Of a stretch of DNA of 64,000 nt, positions 25,392-37,095 are shown piece after piece. Source of the DNA: Polytrichum commune (lineage: Eukaryota; Streptophyta; Polytrichopsida; Polytrichales; Polytrichaceae). Numbering within the stretch: position 1 is the stretch's first letter; each line of letters opens with the position of its first letter. The translations under genes were made by a program, and so were the position numbers. The stretch covers positions 9,486,001-9,550,000 of the forward strand of contig OX485809.1 in NCBI GenBank assembly GCA_950295325.1. Reading direction: 5' to 3'. Under the pieces are notes generated by a model, which did no database searches, was not told where the DNA came from, and saw only the letters and a list, made by a program, of their open reading frames with translations.

Positions 25392-26674
25392 ATTCTCTTA
25401 GCTTTTGGTAATGAAGATGCTAAAGGATACTTGTGAGAGAGAATTGGATATATATATGTGAGGGGTTGTAAGTTGTATATGGAAGTAAAGGTTTGAGGAA
25501 ACTATATTTGAGGCGTTCTCATAGTGGCAATATTCTTGCAAGGCCCATGGTTGATGCTTAGAATTAGCAAACTCCCTTCTCATATCATAATGATGGTATG
25601 TACGTTAACATGATTCATATGTGTGGCATGGTAGTTGTAGAATGCGCCTAATGAGGGTTGCATGAAGTTGAAGCTTGGAAGGTAGATCGAGATTAGGTGT
25701 AGCTTGAGGAACAAAAGCACCTCCCAATCTACCAACTAGGAAAACTAGGGACGAAGAAAAGAGGTTCATGGTTAGGTGTAGTTTAGATTGGAAGACGAAG
25801 TTGCGGATCCATGTTGGGATCTGCCAAGACAACAAGTTGATTTTGACTAGGAGGTTGGGGGCAAGAATCTCCATTAACAACCTTAGTATCCATGGACATG
25901 AATTCAATAAAATAAGCACAAGATAACCATGTTAACTTAGATTAATTTATGCATTCAAAATAGTCATCAACATGATTGGGGGAGCTCTATATAACCATCT
26001 AATGAGCTCGAGAATCTTCAATTTTATAGTGAAGAAAAATATTCATACGAACAATAAAACTTATGATGAGAATGGCAACTAAGACAAATTGAATGGCCTT
26101 GATTTGGATTTGGATTTGCTAACCATTGTATACTAATTGCATGTTTCCATATCCCGGGAGGAGTGGGCTTATTTAGAAAAGACAACCGTTCAAGACCCAT
26201 CTACCTTACCTCAATGTCTATGTAGATGATTCACTTGCTGAAGGGACCAGATGGTGTGGAAGTGTAGGGATATTAAGGGTGAGTTTTCATGCAAACCACT
26301 TGCCCACTATATTCTAATGTGAATAAGGACAAACCCGCTCAAATGTAGAGGGAATTGGGTGGAGTGAGGTTTGTATGTGCCAACTAGCTACCTCCCATCT
26401 TCTCAAATCTAGGCTTACTTACTAATTTCCTCCTACATGTTTAAACCTCCTCCTCTTCCTAAAACCAATTTTCAATCCTTCGGTGACTAGCACTTGTAGG
26501 TTTAAGATTCTTTAATCCGGAGCATAGAAGTCTAGGCCCTCCACATTCTAGCTAACCTCCAGAATGTGGTTGGACGACGGCTTGTGCTCAAGTACATGTG
26601 AACACCTCCGACCTGCTATAAGCTAGAATCTTGTGGGCGGAGCGGCCGACATGAAAACTCACCCTAAGTCTAGT
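25392..26674. other. central region of the Mutator-like element
   Basis: No transposase motif was recognised. A 104-codon open frame on the minus strand (25919-25605) and a parallel shifted frame with a Pro/Asn-rich stretch are present. If real they would be captured host sequence, but I cannot name the source. Confidence 0.35.
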
Positions 26675-27373
26675 TGCCTCCTTGCAATGCTTGGTGGCAT
26701 CAACATCTTGATCCTTGTAATGAACGAAGTATCTGATTCTCAAAGTTGTAGTTCACATGTGGACTACATTCAATAGAATCACAACGACCTCCTGCTTAAT
26801 TTTTTTTGGTCACTTTTTGGTGCTTTGAGTGGCCAACAATGACCTTAAGTAATGAATAACTATATGGGTGGTTTTAATTTAGTTCGAGCAAGATTAGGCG
26901 GGTTGTGTTTTAGAGATGATGGTCTAGTTCACCCTTGTTGTCATATTGTTGTTTAGCAAGCAAGAGTGTTTGAAGGGATTAGATGGTAAATTAGATGGTT
27001 GGGTACCGATTCTCATCAACAACAACCAAACTCATTAGGTTTAAGGTAAACGAAGATTTTGGGAATAAATTTAGTGTCCTCGTAATCATATGAACTTAAT
27101 ACTAGAGCTTCTTCCCAATTAGCTTGTGCCTGGTGAGCTAACTTAGGTGTTTACCCTCCTCTGCCTTCCCAAGCCCCCCTACCATATCGGCCAAACTCCC
27201 ACCCTCCTCACCCATGGGCCCAACCTCCGTTGTCCATGTCAAGCCCGCAACCCCTGCCTTGAGTTCAACTCCTACACCCGGCCGGGCTCATCCTCCACGG
27301 TGGATGTGGCTAGGGCGCCCCCATGGCCAAGATTGCACCTACGTTTGGGCTCATGGGGCGTCCTAGTGACACG
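26675..27373 (-). repeat. right inverted arm of the Mutator-like element
   Basis: It is the partner of 24666-25391. It contains an open frame on the plus strand (27147-27398) that is simply GC-rich arm sequence. Confidence 0.85.
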
Positions 27374-27611
27374 GGTGGTTGATTGCTTGATTGATTGATT
27401 GATTGAGCCCAAAAGTACATCATGAGTTGGTACTTACTGACACAATAAATGTTTGAAGGAAAGGTATATACTACTTACAATACTTCTTCTATGCATTTAT
27501 TAGTACGATCAAGTGTTCAGTATTTAAATCGCATGTAATAAGTTAAGTTGTTCAAAAAGAATTCATGAGTCGATTGAGTATGATGTTGTGAGGATCCGAG
27601 ATGACCCCAAA

Positions 27612-27712
27612 CTACCGGAGGACAGTGGAGAGGCACTCAAAACCAAATGAAGTGGTTGGGTGTTCAATTCCCGACCGTGCAATCTTCTCTCTACTTGACG
27701 GAAAACTACATT
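27612..27712 (+). mobile_element. tRNA-derived SINE, head and body part
   Basis: An A-box-like stretch (ggaggacagtgga, 27617-27629) is followed about 40 bp later by a B-box-like ggtgttcaattcc at 27659-27671, the spacing of a tRNA-type pol III promoter. The body that follows (ctacttgacggaaaact, 27691-27707) is shared with the insertion at 39297-39404. The 3' tail and poly(A) are missing here, so this copy is 3'-truncated or interrupted. Confidence 0.55.
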
Positions 27713-28019
27713 ATCAACGATATTTAGTCTCGTATGGTATTTTATGTCACATTGGTAACTTTTCGCATGACACTTCGTATGAATAAGTGAACAAGTATTG
27801 TCATGGATGATGACTGAGTTCATCCATCGGCCAAAACCCTACCCTCTCTTGTCAGCAACTTGTGATCAAATATTGTCATGGATGATTGAGATTTGGATGA
27901 TGAATCACTTGGTACGTGACAGTATTTGCAACATTGCAAATCCATAATCCCTTAAAAAAGTTTACAAAGAACGACAAAAAATGTTGGGCTAACATCTAGT
28001 GTTGGTGACACTATACTGC
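27713..28019. other. short intergenic stretch with local duplication
   Basis: A 'tattgtcatggatgat' motif occurs twice, near 27796 and 27870. Nothing else was recognised. Confidence 0.5.
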
Positions 28020-28098
28020 GGTTTACGATTAGTATGGCAAGACAATTAGGAATCTGCTCCATACTAATCGTAAACCAATTAGCAAGACAATTAGGAAT
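28020..28098. repeat. perfect 18-bp hairpin interleaved with a direct repeat
   Basis: ggtttacgattagtatgg at 28020-28037 is exactly reverse-complemented at 28059-28076, with a 21-base loop. The loop begins with gcaagacaattaggaat (28037-28053), which recurs directly at 28082-28098. This pattern fits template switching or a nested inverted duplication. Confidence 0.9.
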
Positions 28099-28439
28099 GG
28101 GTAACACTAAGTATCATAGTTAGTGTCAACTAGCCAGGTGGCCACGCTCCTCCTATGTTCCAAAAAGAAAAGAAAAGAAAGAAGAAGTCCGGTGCTGTCT
28201 GTACGTCATAAGTAGGCTCTGATTCGGTCACAATCAAATGGACTGACATTGGCCTTCTTGTGATCCGCCAGCCTTTCAATGTCATAAGTTAACTTACAGT
28301 GTTGGGGTTTGCAAAACAGTCCTCGCTAGCCAGGCCTAACTTGTCAGCCTTGTCGATCACCATCATCCACGCGCCTGCAACGCAACCAACCAATCACACG
28401 TCGACATGTGGCACTCCCAAGTTCCAACTCCACTGACAA

Positions 28440-28700
28440 TTTTAACCGTTGGATCAGCTCAGCAATTGTCTCATCCACGTGGTGATTGCAAATCACAAAG
28501 ATTTCCAATTTCAAGTTTCGGGATCGGAGATGAGATGCAAAAGTTATAATAGGTCCATGTTTTAAGAAAATGTTTTTTCTTTAGGTGATCACACGGGTCC
28601 TCCCAACTGTGTCAATGAGCGATTTTAGCTGAATGGTGTCTCTACTTTGAGCACATCGTCCAATCTCATCATCACATCTGTTTGTTTTAGTGTACGTACT
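28440..28700. repeat. dispersed repeat, second copy at 39690-39870; contains a G-box
   Basis: Blocks such as gattgcaaatca, atttcaagttt and a cattgtccaat-like stretch align in order with 39690-39870. A perfect CCACGTGG (G-box / ABRE core) lies at 28475-28482, just after taaccgttggatca. Both motifs are common in plant promoters. No gene start was found nearby, so a promoter role is only a suggestion. Confidence 0.6.
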
Positions 28701-31267
28701 TAACAACAAGCAGCAACATACAACACTCAACATACATAAGGTCCACATATCAATGCCTAGTGCCTCCTTGTAGGACTTGAATCATGTTTAGAGGTTTCAA
28801 AGTTGATGAGATGCACAATACTCAGGAAGATATGCAATCACTCATAGAAAACGTGGTTCCAAATCAACGTCTTTTTAAAACCAACACGGGTTGTGTCCAA
28901 TGCAATACGATTTTGTGTTGTTTTGGACCATGGCCGTGTCGTTCTTAATGTTGTATCCGCTCCCTTTCTTTTCTACCACATTGTACGTATGACGTAGTGT
29001 GGGGTCTACACTATCCATTATCGACCCACTCGATTGATCTTGAAGCCATTGGGTGGCAATAAGAGAAGGTACTATGGGACAATTGTTGTTGCATGCTACT
29101 CTATGGCACATCAATTTAGTTATTTATATTTGGTACAAATGGTTTCATTGCAAAAGGTAACAAGAAGACAATAAAATCAAAATAACTAAATAACTAAATA
29201 AACCAAGGTTGGCCCTCCCAAGATCAACCCTTTGAAAACAAATCAACTATCCACAATCCCAATCAACCGGCAGGTAGAACAACCAGGCCAACACATTCCA
29301 TACTTGTGCAATAAAAAACTAAAAGATTAATAAAAATGGCCCCATTGATGGGTTGTGTTTATCTAGGTGACATGTAAGTCCTTCCCATAACATGGTACCT
29401 CCCCAAGAGGTGTCAAAGTTGTCAAAGAAGTTGGGTCTTGTGACCTCAGGTGCCTTTGATTTTAATGCCACACTTAATAAAAAACAAAGTGTGTGAATAT
29501 GAAGAAATTAAAGCTTGCCTAAAGCCTTGGGGTATTTAGCTTGATCTAAACATGTACTACAAAGTATGAACTAGAAACTTTATTTTGTGTTGGCATATGA
29601 GTAAATATAAATCACGTTTGTGTTGTCGGAATATGGATCTTTATCCTCGGTCTCCCCCAAATCATTTTACAAGCATTTTCCTTCATAAAATAATGAAAAT
29701 TTCCAAATCACTTGATCCTTGATTTGATTGGCTAAAAATTTGAGCTGCAAAATATGGTGGGGAAAACTAAAATTATTCATGTCATTGACATTGTTACTTT
29801 CCCAAAATATCTAATTTCGCAGCAAAGAAGAATTAAGGGTTCTAACCACTTCAAGGTCCATATCTTAGAGTCATTGATATGAAATTTTGATGTGTTTGCT
29901 CTAGATGGTGCAAAACTTTATCATGTCAAGGTGCAAGACAAAAAATACAAGAAAAGAAATTTTGTTGCCTCGAGAGATATATCTTTGGAAATGCTTGCAA
30001 CCACTTTTTGGCTTCTTGGGCATTTAGGGGTTAATAAGAAAGGGAAAAAAAGTCATTGTTCTCTTAAAGTGCTCCATGGGGGCATGGTGACGGGTCATGG
30101 GGGCTTATGAATATGGGCATGGGCATACACTCATGTGGCGAGCACACATGGGCATGGGAGACATGTGAGCATGGAGATATGGTTCCACGGGTGTATGGAG
30201 TTGGGTTCATCCATGATATAATTCATATGCACGGATACAAAAGGATGGGCCAACATGGATCCAAGCTAGTGATTGTACTTGAGGACCCTTTACAATCACT
30301 ATTAGAAGGGGGAACCCCGGGGGGAGTGGGATAAATGACACTTCCAAAAATAATTTAAAATCACAAGAAGCTTGTCGCAAAATATCACTTTTTATAGTAT
30401 TTGTGTCAAAGTGGTCTTGACTCTTAATAACACAAACAATGATATTGAACACCCATCCTATATTGAACAATGATAACACCCGATCTAGTATGTTGGCTCT
30501 TGTCTTTTGGGAGGTGTTGACAAGCCACCCCCATGCTTCTCCTCTTCCTTTTTCTTGTATGATGTAATGGTATTTAGTGTCACATGCGTAATAGTGCCAC
30601 TTAACCTATTTTGAGGCGTATCCTAGGTTCCATTAGTGATCAACAACTTCATCAATAGTGTCACCTCATAACACTTGGCATTCAAGTGCACTTACTAATA
30701 TCTTGGCATGAGTATGTTCAATAATGTTGTGAGATGTATACCCAAGTTACACAATAGTCTACAAGTTGACTAAAGTGTACACAAATGACACTTGACATTA
30801 TGATGCTCAAGGATACCTTTCTCTTGCACACTAAAATGTAAGCACATGGCACTTGTCATTAGTGTGCTCAATCTTATCTTCCATGGGTATACCATAATGC
30901 AAATTATCATCTCAAGCATCCCAATGTGCTACGATATATGTCATAATGTAAATAAAATTTCTCTAAAAAAACTCACATATGTTGACGAGTATTATCATAT
31001 TGACAATTAGCGGACGTGACACTTTGAGACCTCTAGGTATCGAGCTTAGGCCCTTTGCAAATAGTGTACGTGACACCAAACACCATAGCGTTGTAGTGAG
31101 TAGAAGGTGAATGAACATGACATGAAGATGAATAGAATTCCATTCCGTGGGTACCTAGTCACACAATTTGATGCAATATACAAACGTTATGGCATGACAC
31201 CGGTGTCTCAAATAAATCAGAGCCCTCCTTAATCATTGGTTTTGTGGATGTAAATGATCAAAAGTAG
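28701..31267. other. intergenic region, no gene recognised
   Basis: It contains a CATGGG-rich short repeat at about 30070-30200 and diverged repeats of a 'cacttg.cattag.gtgctca' motif at about 30668-30880. The open frames at 28875-29114 (minus) and 29892-30110 (plus) have no recognised domain. Confidence 0.45.
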
Positions 31268-32116
31268 AAACCAACTTCAAACTTGAGAGCGTGTATAGGT
31301 CGTCAAGATAATCTCAACGATGCTTTGATCGCCTTCAACTGACCATTTTTGACGTCAACACGGGTGTTAGGGTTTCACGGGTGTGTATTATGGGGACACT
31401 GGTGTCCCGCCATCCATAAGGTTCACACCCCTTGCAACCGAATGCCATGTGTAACTTAATCACGTTGGTAGTGTTGAAACTAACTTTGAACATCAGAGCG
31501 TGTACACAAGGACATCGAGATAATCTCCACACCGCTTTGATCTCGCCTTGCAGTTACCATTTTTGACGTCGACACGGGCGCTAGGGTTTCACGGGTGTGT
31601 ATTATGGGGACACCGGTGTCCCGCCATCCATAAGGTTCACACCCCTTGCAACCGAATGCCATGTGTAACTTAATCATGTTGGTAGTGTTGAAACTAACTT
31701 CGAACATCAGAGCGTGTACATGAGGACGTCGAGATAATCTCCACACCGCTTTGATCTCGCCTTCCAATGACCACTTTTGACGTTGACACGGGCGTTAGGA
31801 TTTCACGGGTGTGTATTATGGGACACCGGTGTCCCGCCATCCAAAAGCTTCATATCCCTTGCAAACCGAATGCCATGTGTAACTTAATCACGTTGGTAGT
31901 GTTGAAACTAACTTCGAACATCGGAGCGTGTACATGAGGACGTCGAGATAATCTCCACACCGCTTTGATCTCGCCTTCGAGTGACCACTTTTGACGTCGA
32001 CACGGACGTTAGGGTTTCACGGGTGTGTATTATGGGGACACCGGTGTCCCGCCATCCATAAGGTTCACACCCCTTGCAACCGAATGCCATGTGTAACTTA
32101 ATCACGTTGGTAGTGT
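31268..32116. repeat. 214-bp tandem repeat, four copies
   Basis: The anchor gacgt(c/t) before 'acacgg' occurs at 31351, 31565, 31779 and 31993, exactly 214 bp apart each time. The copies are highly similar over most of the unit. Minus-strand open frames recur in each unit, but 214 is not a multiple of three, so they cannot form one continuous protein. It resembles a small satellite array. Confidence 0.95.
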
Positions 32117-32560
32117 GGAGTACTTGATGGGGGCACCGTGCTCCATGATGTCATGTAACCACAAAGTGATAAGCCCACGGGCCACCAATGCTACGACATA
32201 CTCCGCCTATGGCTATGGCTATGGCTCCCCCTACGCGTGGGGAATTGCGCGACCATTCCAACAACATGATCCCACAAATCCAGCAGGTAATAGCGCAACC
32301 GTCATTGGCCGACAGACAGCTTGACTTGGTTCTTCTATTCGATTCCCTTGGTCTCAGACATATGCTGACAGCCAATTGGGCACATGAATGGAATAAGCTT
32401 CTCCCACCCAAGGTAACGTAATTTACTTGAGAGGAGCTCGGTTGAGCCTCGCCTGTTTGGAAGGATTTTCAGCGTCTCAAGAAGATTTCGTCGTTGCCAG
32501 TGTGTTCGAGGGCAGAGCCCTTCTTCGGGAATGAATACCAAGACCCATCATGAGGCTCGC
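32117..32560 (+). other. coding-like fragment next to the 214-bp array
   Basis: Starting exactly where the array ends, the plus strand has a 77-codon frame (32188-32421) whose second half reads like a real helix-forming protein (MIPQIQQVIAQP ... LADRQLDLVLLFDSLGL ... HEWNKLLPPK), followed by a possible splice donor aaggtaac at 32410. A further open stretch (VWKDFQRLKKISSLPV) runs from about 32455. I do not recognise the family. It could be a captured exon or a pseudogene piece; minus-strand frames also exist. Confidence 0.3.
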
Positions 32561-35000
32561 TCCCCGATGCGTACACAAACTTTTTCTAAAATAGGCAACA
32601 CTACCCTAGTTAACTTTCTAAGGGCTCCGCTTAGAGTATGGAACTACTCAAATTAGTTATATTGTCCCCGCACTGCTTGGTTAAGAGAATTAGTTAAGAG
32701 CACCCCCACCAGACACGGGATCCCAGGTATCAACGCTAATCTCGGGTATTTAGGTACATTGTACCGCCGAAAAGCAAGAGCCACCAATGGTGGGCCTGGC
32801 AAAAATGTGTACCATTGCAAGGACAATGGGAGCAAACCCCTACCATGAATGACTTATACGACGTGCCTCCCTTAACCCTCCCAAATAACTTACTTGATCG
32901 TAGATACTATGTTTGCACTACTTTATCCTATGTCAAAAATCAGGTGGTTGCATATTCTTGAATACACTCTCATTTTGGCAGGGCATGCTCAACTATTGGT
33001 TTGACTCATGATGAGCGGTCCTGCCCAAGTTGGCGGCCTCCCCAAACACATATAATATCATAAATCATGTTTGGCGTTTGTGTAAGGCTAGTGGGGATGC
33101 TTTAACATATGAGGTAGCTAACCTATATGAGAGCTAATCTATCTCACGGCCATACCCCACCTAGTTAAAATTAAGGCTTAAATAACAGTTACCAAAGTAG
33201 AAGTTAGCTAACTTTTGGGACCTTGCTTTAGTGAAGAAATCTTAACTCATCCATACCCGTAATGCTAACTAACTTTTATAATCTAGTAGCCCAAGTTTTC
33301 TTCTTGAATATATTTCTTTCATTTTCCACATCTCTTCTCCAACCTGCTATGAGGTGGACCATACTATTTCTTACTTTGCCTTGAATTAGCATATGCTTTT
33401 CAATGATTAAATATTTTTTAAATATCATTATCAATGTCCAATTTAGATCAATATTATGATATATTAATCATAATAGTTTCTTTTTATTTGATACATAATG
33501 AAACGCAAATGGTGTGTGCCACAAAATAATAATATATTATAATTAGTGTCATGTTCAAAACTTAGCAAGTTAAGCAAAACTTCATTCAGTCTACCTTAAC
33601 TTCTCTCTTAAATTGGTCAACCTTTGGTTAGTGATAACCGGGATGGGCGGCTATGCAATTAATTAGCTTGCATGTGCGTTAGTTGATTTCACTTAATCAC
33701 ATTGTTAGCTAATTATCCTAACTAGGTGGCGCAACCGTCATTTTAGTCAGCTAATCTTCACTAACTCATAAGTTAGCTAATTCTCTTAACTAGGTGGTGC
33801 AACTTGATCCAAAGGGGGTGGAGAAACCTTGCATATAAGCTAGTTGATCATGTGTCTTAAGTAGGCACTTTTATGCAAATAAAGCCTTTTTGCGAGAGGT
33901 ATTGAACACTTAGGTTTCTCAAATCCTTGTAAATGTGTATGGAGGAATCAAACAAATTTCAATACTAATTCAAAGTTTGTGGGAACTTTCTATGAATTTC
34001 AAGACACAAGATTTTTTTGCCCATATACAAGGAAATGTAGTCTAACCCGTGGAGGGTATGAGGAAAATATTTTGTTGTCTAAAATACTCTCTATGGCACT
34101 CCCATGTTGAGTCACATGTCATAGATTTCGGGTGATCATTCACTCCGAACAAACCATATAAGAAACTTGCTAAATTGTTGGGTGCATCCATTTTTAGATT
34201 ATGTTATCATAGAATTAGTTGCATGATGGAGCTAATTTGGTCACATCATGGGTAGAAATATACAGTGTGAAAGGTAAGTGACCACTTTATGATGTTGATT
34301 GCCACAATTCAACCTTGAGGTAGGTATGCCATTAGTGGAGGTGTTGGGTTAGGAAATGTCTATCTTAGCATAGAAGCAAGGCAAAGAACAAGATTCCTCA
34401 TCCATGGCTTGTATAACCATCCTCAAATCCATCGCCAAATGATTAGATTCTTTATCCAAGTAAATTGTAATTGCTTAAGATGTTCACTTGTGAACTTATA
34501 AGTTCTCATAACATTACTCTCCTGATGAGCATTGTCAACTGCCTTGACTTTGGATTCAGTCTGAACCAGTGGGATTTAGGCATCTGGAGTCTTTATTTTC
34601 GAATCTACTGCTAGGCCATGCACACAACTCATTAGTTGAGTAGTGTTATGCTAAACATCATGCCTTATGCATATGCACAGTACTTCAACTCTCATGGATT
34701 TAACAGGGTGAACCCATTATCCAACTGATCTCAAAAGAATTTGCATGGTTAAAAGAGGCAACCTATTCGTGTAGGCAACCTACTTGCGCATATTATTGTA
34801 GGAGAAACCTTGAATTCTATTCGACAAGTGGCGTTCTCATCTTCAAATGACCACATGCCTACCAAGGGAGGTGCTCGCCATCAAAACCTATCGTCAAGAA
34901 ACACCATCAGCTGCTTCAAACGATGATATCTCCTTCAAATACTGCTTGTTTTCCACAAAACAAGAGTCCATCTTGTAGCCCTTCTCATTCTCTATTCGGA
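32561..35000. other. intergenic region, no gene recognised
   Basis: It contains a diffuse 'ttagctaa..cttaactaggtgg..caac' motif repeated at about 33700-33800. No open frame above 70 codons and no element ends were seen. Confidence 0.5.
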
Positions 35001-35640
35001 GACACCAAGCTCTCCTCCTAACTCTTAGTCGTTTGGGCGCAATGAGCATTCAAAGTCCAGCACTCCTGTGTGTCATGTTTTGTCAATGTTTTCTCCTTCA
35101 TTTTTTGGACTCCAGACGCGAGAGTAGGCTCTTTGGATTCTTCTTTCTGTCCTTCATCCATGGACACCGAGCTCGCCTCTTGACTCTTCGCCGTTTTGGC
35201 GCAGTGACCATTCAAGGGGCAACTCCTCCTTGTATTATTGATGGGTGTTTTCTCACTCGAATCTTGTGCTTAGGATGCAAGTGTAAGCTCTTTGGAGTCA
35301 CCCCCTCGAACTCTCTGCATAGACACCAAGCACATCTCCTAACTCTTTGCCGTTTTGGCGTAGTGACCATTCAAAGTGCAGCTCCATTTCATGTCGCTAT
35401 TTAATGTTTTCTCCCTCATTTCTTAGACTTAGTATGTGAGATTCGGCATTTTGGATTCGCCATCTCGAGCTCCGTCCACAGACACCAAAGATCTGCCCCG
35501 TAAGTCTTAGTTATTTGGTTTCAATGACCTTTCAAAGAGCCGCTTCTCTTCATCTTAAGGTTTGATGTGTTCTTCGTCAAATCTTCACATAGGAATTGAG
35601 CTTGGGCTTTTTGGATTCTAATTCTCAAGAGTGTTGATCT
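35001..35640. repeat. about 160-bp tandem repeat, four copies
   Basis: The anchor gacaccaag (or close variants) occurs at 35001, 35163, 35322 and 35481 (spacing 162, 159, 159). Each unit also has 'ctcctaactctt.gccgttttggcg..atgaccattcaaag' and 'tgttttctc..cattt' blocks. Copies are moderately diverged. Open frames on both strands (for example plus 35033-35404) are by-products of the repeat. Confidence 0.88.
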
Positions 35641-36489
35641 CATAACTTACCCAAAGCTAGACGTGATATATCGTGTAGAAAGATTGAAGATTCATGTGAA
35701 CTCTGAGAAATACACCCTCCATTTCCGTCACTAACGTTTAGAGGAATGCACCCATCGATTTCCGTAATCAATGTGTCAAAGACAGTAGAAGAGCGATGTT
35801 TGTTTTCCTTTTCACATAATGTTCATGCCATGTCAATTTGATAATAATTTGACACAAATGATGTTCGTGTCAGATTGAAATGTTAATCTTCCACCTGTTT
35901 CCTGTTTGCAACTAGTGACGGCTCCACCGTTGTCTAAGAACCCGCGACACATTGACCCTCTAATCTCGATTAACAAGCTTGGTTTTGCACTATAAGGGAG
36001 GGTTTATGATGTCGAGGGTTTCAGGTGCTTCTCTTCGAAGTCAAACACAGTTTCAATCATCAAGACTTGCTGCAATTGCAACGCTTAAGTTGCACTTTTA
36101 TCAAACGATTTATCATCAGGACTTTATTCGACGCGGTTCATCAACACTTAGTGTGCCGGATGATTGTTGCAGAATGCTAACCATACGAATCCAATGCACC
36201 TCAAGCCTCTCCCCTCTCTTTTGTATTCCATGTCTGTTGCATAACCGTGTATTCACGTCCAGCGCTGTGTAGAAACTAATATATCTATGCTGTCTGTACA
36301 GATTAATTTGTAATGACACACGGCGATGATGATGGTTCTCCACGATTACGAGATCGAATTTTCTACATCTGCACACATTATTGAAGTTATTGAATCTATC
36401 TTGAATGGAGCAATGCGCGCCGAGATGGGAGGGTGCCGTCACTGCAGGTAGGAGTTGAAAGACCGCTGCGGCATTGCAGGCTTTTCTGA
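35641..36489. other. intergenic region upstream of coding-like segment
   Basis: The sequence changes here from AT-rich to a more balanced composition with more CpG. Open frames at 35979-36272 (plus) and 36116-36442 (minus) compete and show no known domain. Exons cannot be assigned. Confidence 0.35.
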
Positions 36490-37095
36490 ACTAGCCCTTG
36501 GCGGGACAAGCTCACTCCAATCCCCCGTTTTGAATGTGTAAAAATGGTGCTCAATTCTAATGCCAAACCTTCAGAAAGTGTGCCATGCAAATCAGAGGAT
36601 ATCGAGGACGTCGGTACTGGAGAATGCAATGGGACTGCCTGGCTCCCTGTATGCCACCTGCGGGGCTTTCCAAATCTTTGGCAGGCTGCATAGCTGGCGT
36701 ACAGGGGGCTAGGCAGACCTTTTCTCTTGCCCAACCCACTTCCTCACAATATTGCATCACATGATCCACAATGTAAATCATACGGGGAGGACCTTGTGAT
36801 ATATTCTAGTAACCTTCGGGAAAAACTTAGCATCTTATCAAGGGATCACACTGACCCGGTTGGGCACTTTTTGAAAAGTTTGATGATACTGCAGAAGCCA
36901 TCACACTACTGTACGTCATGCGCTAACCCATGCCGCCTGCGGCGTTACGTTGAAAGCATTGTTGATGAATTAGCTGTGCCCAACTTTCGCTGTCATGTGT
37001 TGCAGAAAATGAGAACCATGTATAGTTTCGCTCTGATCACCGTTGGAATTGTCTGTGTGCCTGTGCTCTGGGAGGTTGAAGCTGGTTATATTTGA
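36490..37095 (+). pseudogene. unidentified protein-coding-like segment, one internal stop
   Basis: A single plus-strand frame is open from 36490 to the TGA at 37093-37095, except for one TAG at 36691-36693. The composition looks protein-like rather than random: an acidic Ser/Glu/Cys stretch (KPSESVPCKSEDIEDVGTGE), a cysteine cluster (CTSCANPC), a basic patch (RLRRYVE) and a C-terminal hydrophobic span near MYSFALITVGIVCVPVLW that could cross a membrane. I do not recognise the family. It may be a decayed gene, or two exons whose intron contains the TAG. It lies in the least repetitive, most CpG-containing part of the window. Confidence 0.35.

Larger units (their letters stand above)
24666..27373. 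mobile_element. Mutator-like element with ~0.7-kb inverted arms
   Basis: Two long inverted arms (24666-25391 and 26675-27373) enclose about 1.28 kb. The ends read CCATGTCACTAGG at the left and, reversed, CGTGTCACTAGG at the right. The element is flanked by the direct repeat ggtggttgat at 24656-24665 and 27374-27383. Long terminal inverted repeats with a 9-11-bp target duplication are characteristic of the Mutator (MULE) superfamily. No transposase domain is visible inside, so it would be non-autonomous. A foldback element is the alternative. Confidence 0.65.

Noticed and set aside
31335-32105. Recurring minus-strand frames in the 214-bp array
   Set aside because: The period is not a multiple of three, so the frames arise separately in each unit and stop. 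No domain was recognised.
36396-36734. 112-codon minus-strand frame
   Set aside because: It overlaps the more protein-like plus-strand frame at 36490-37095 and is rich in Ser/Arg/Pro, as a shadow frame would be.
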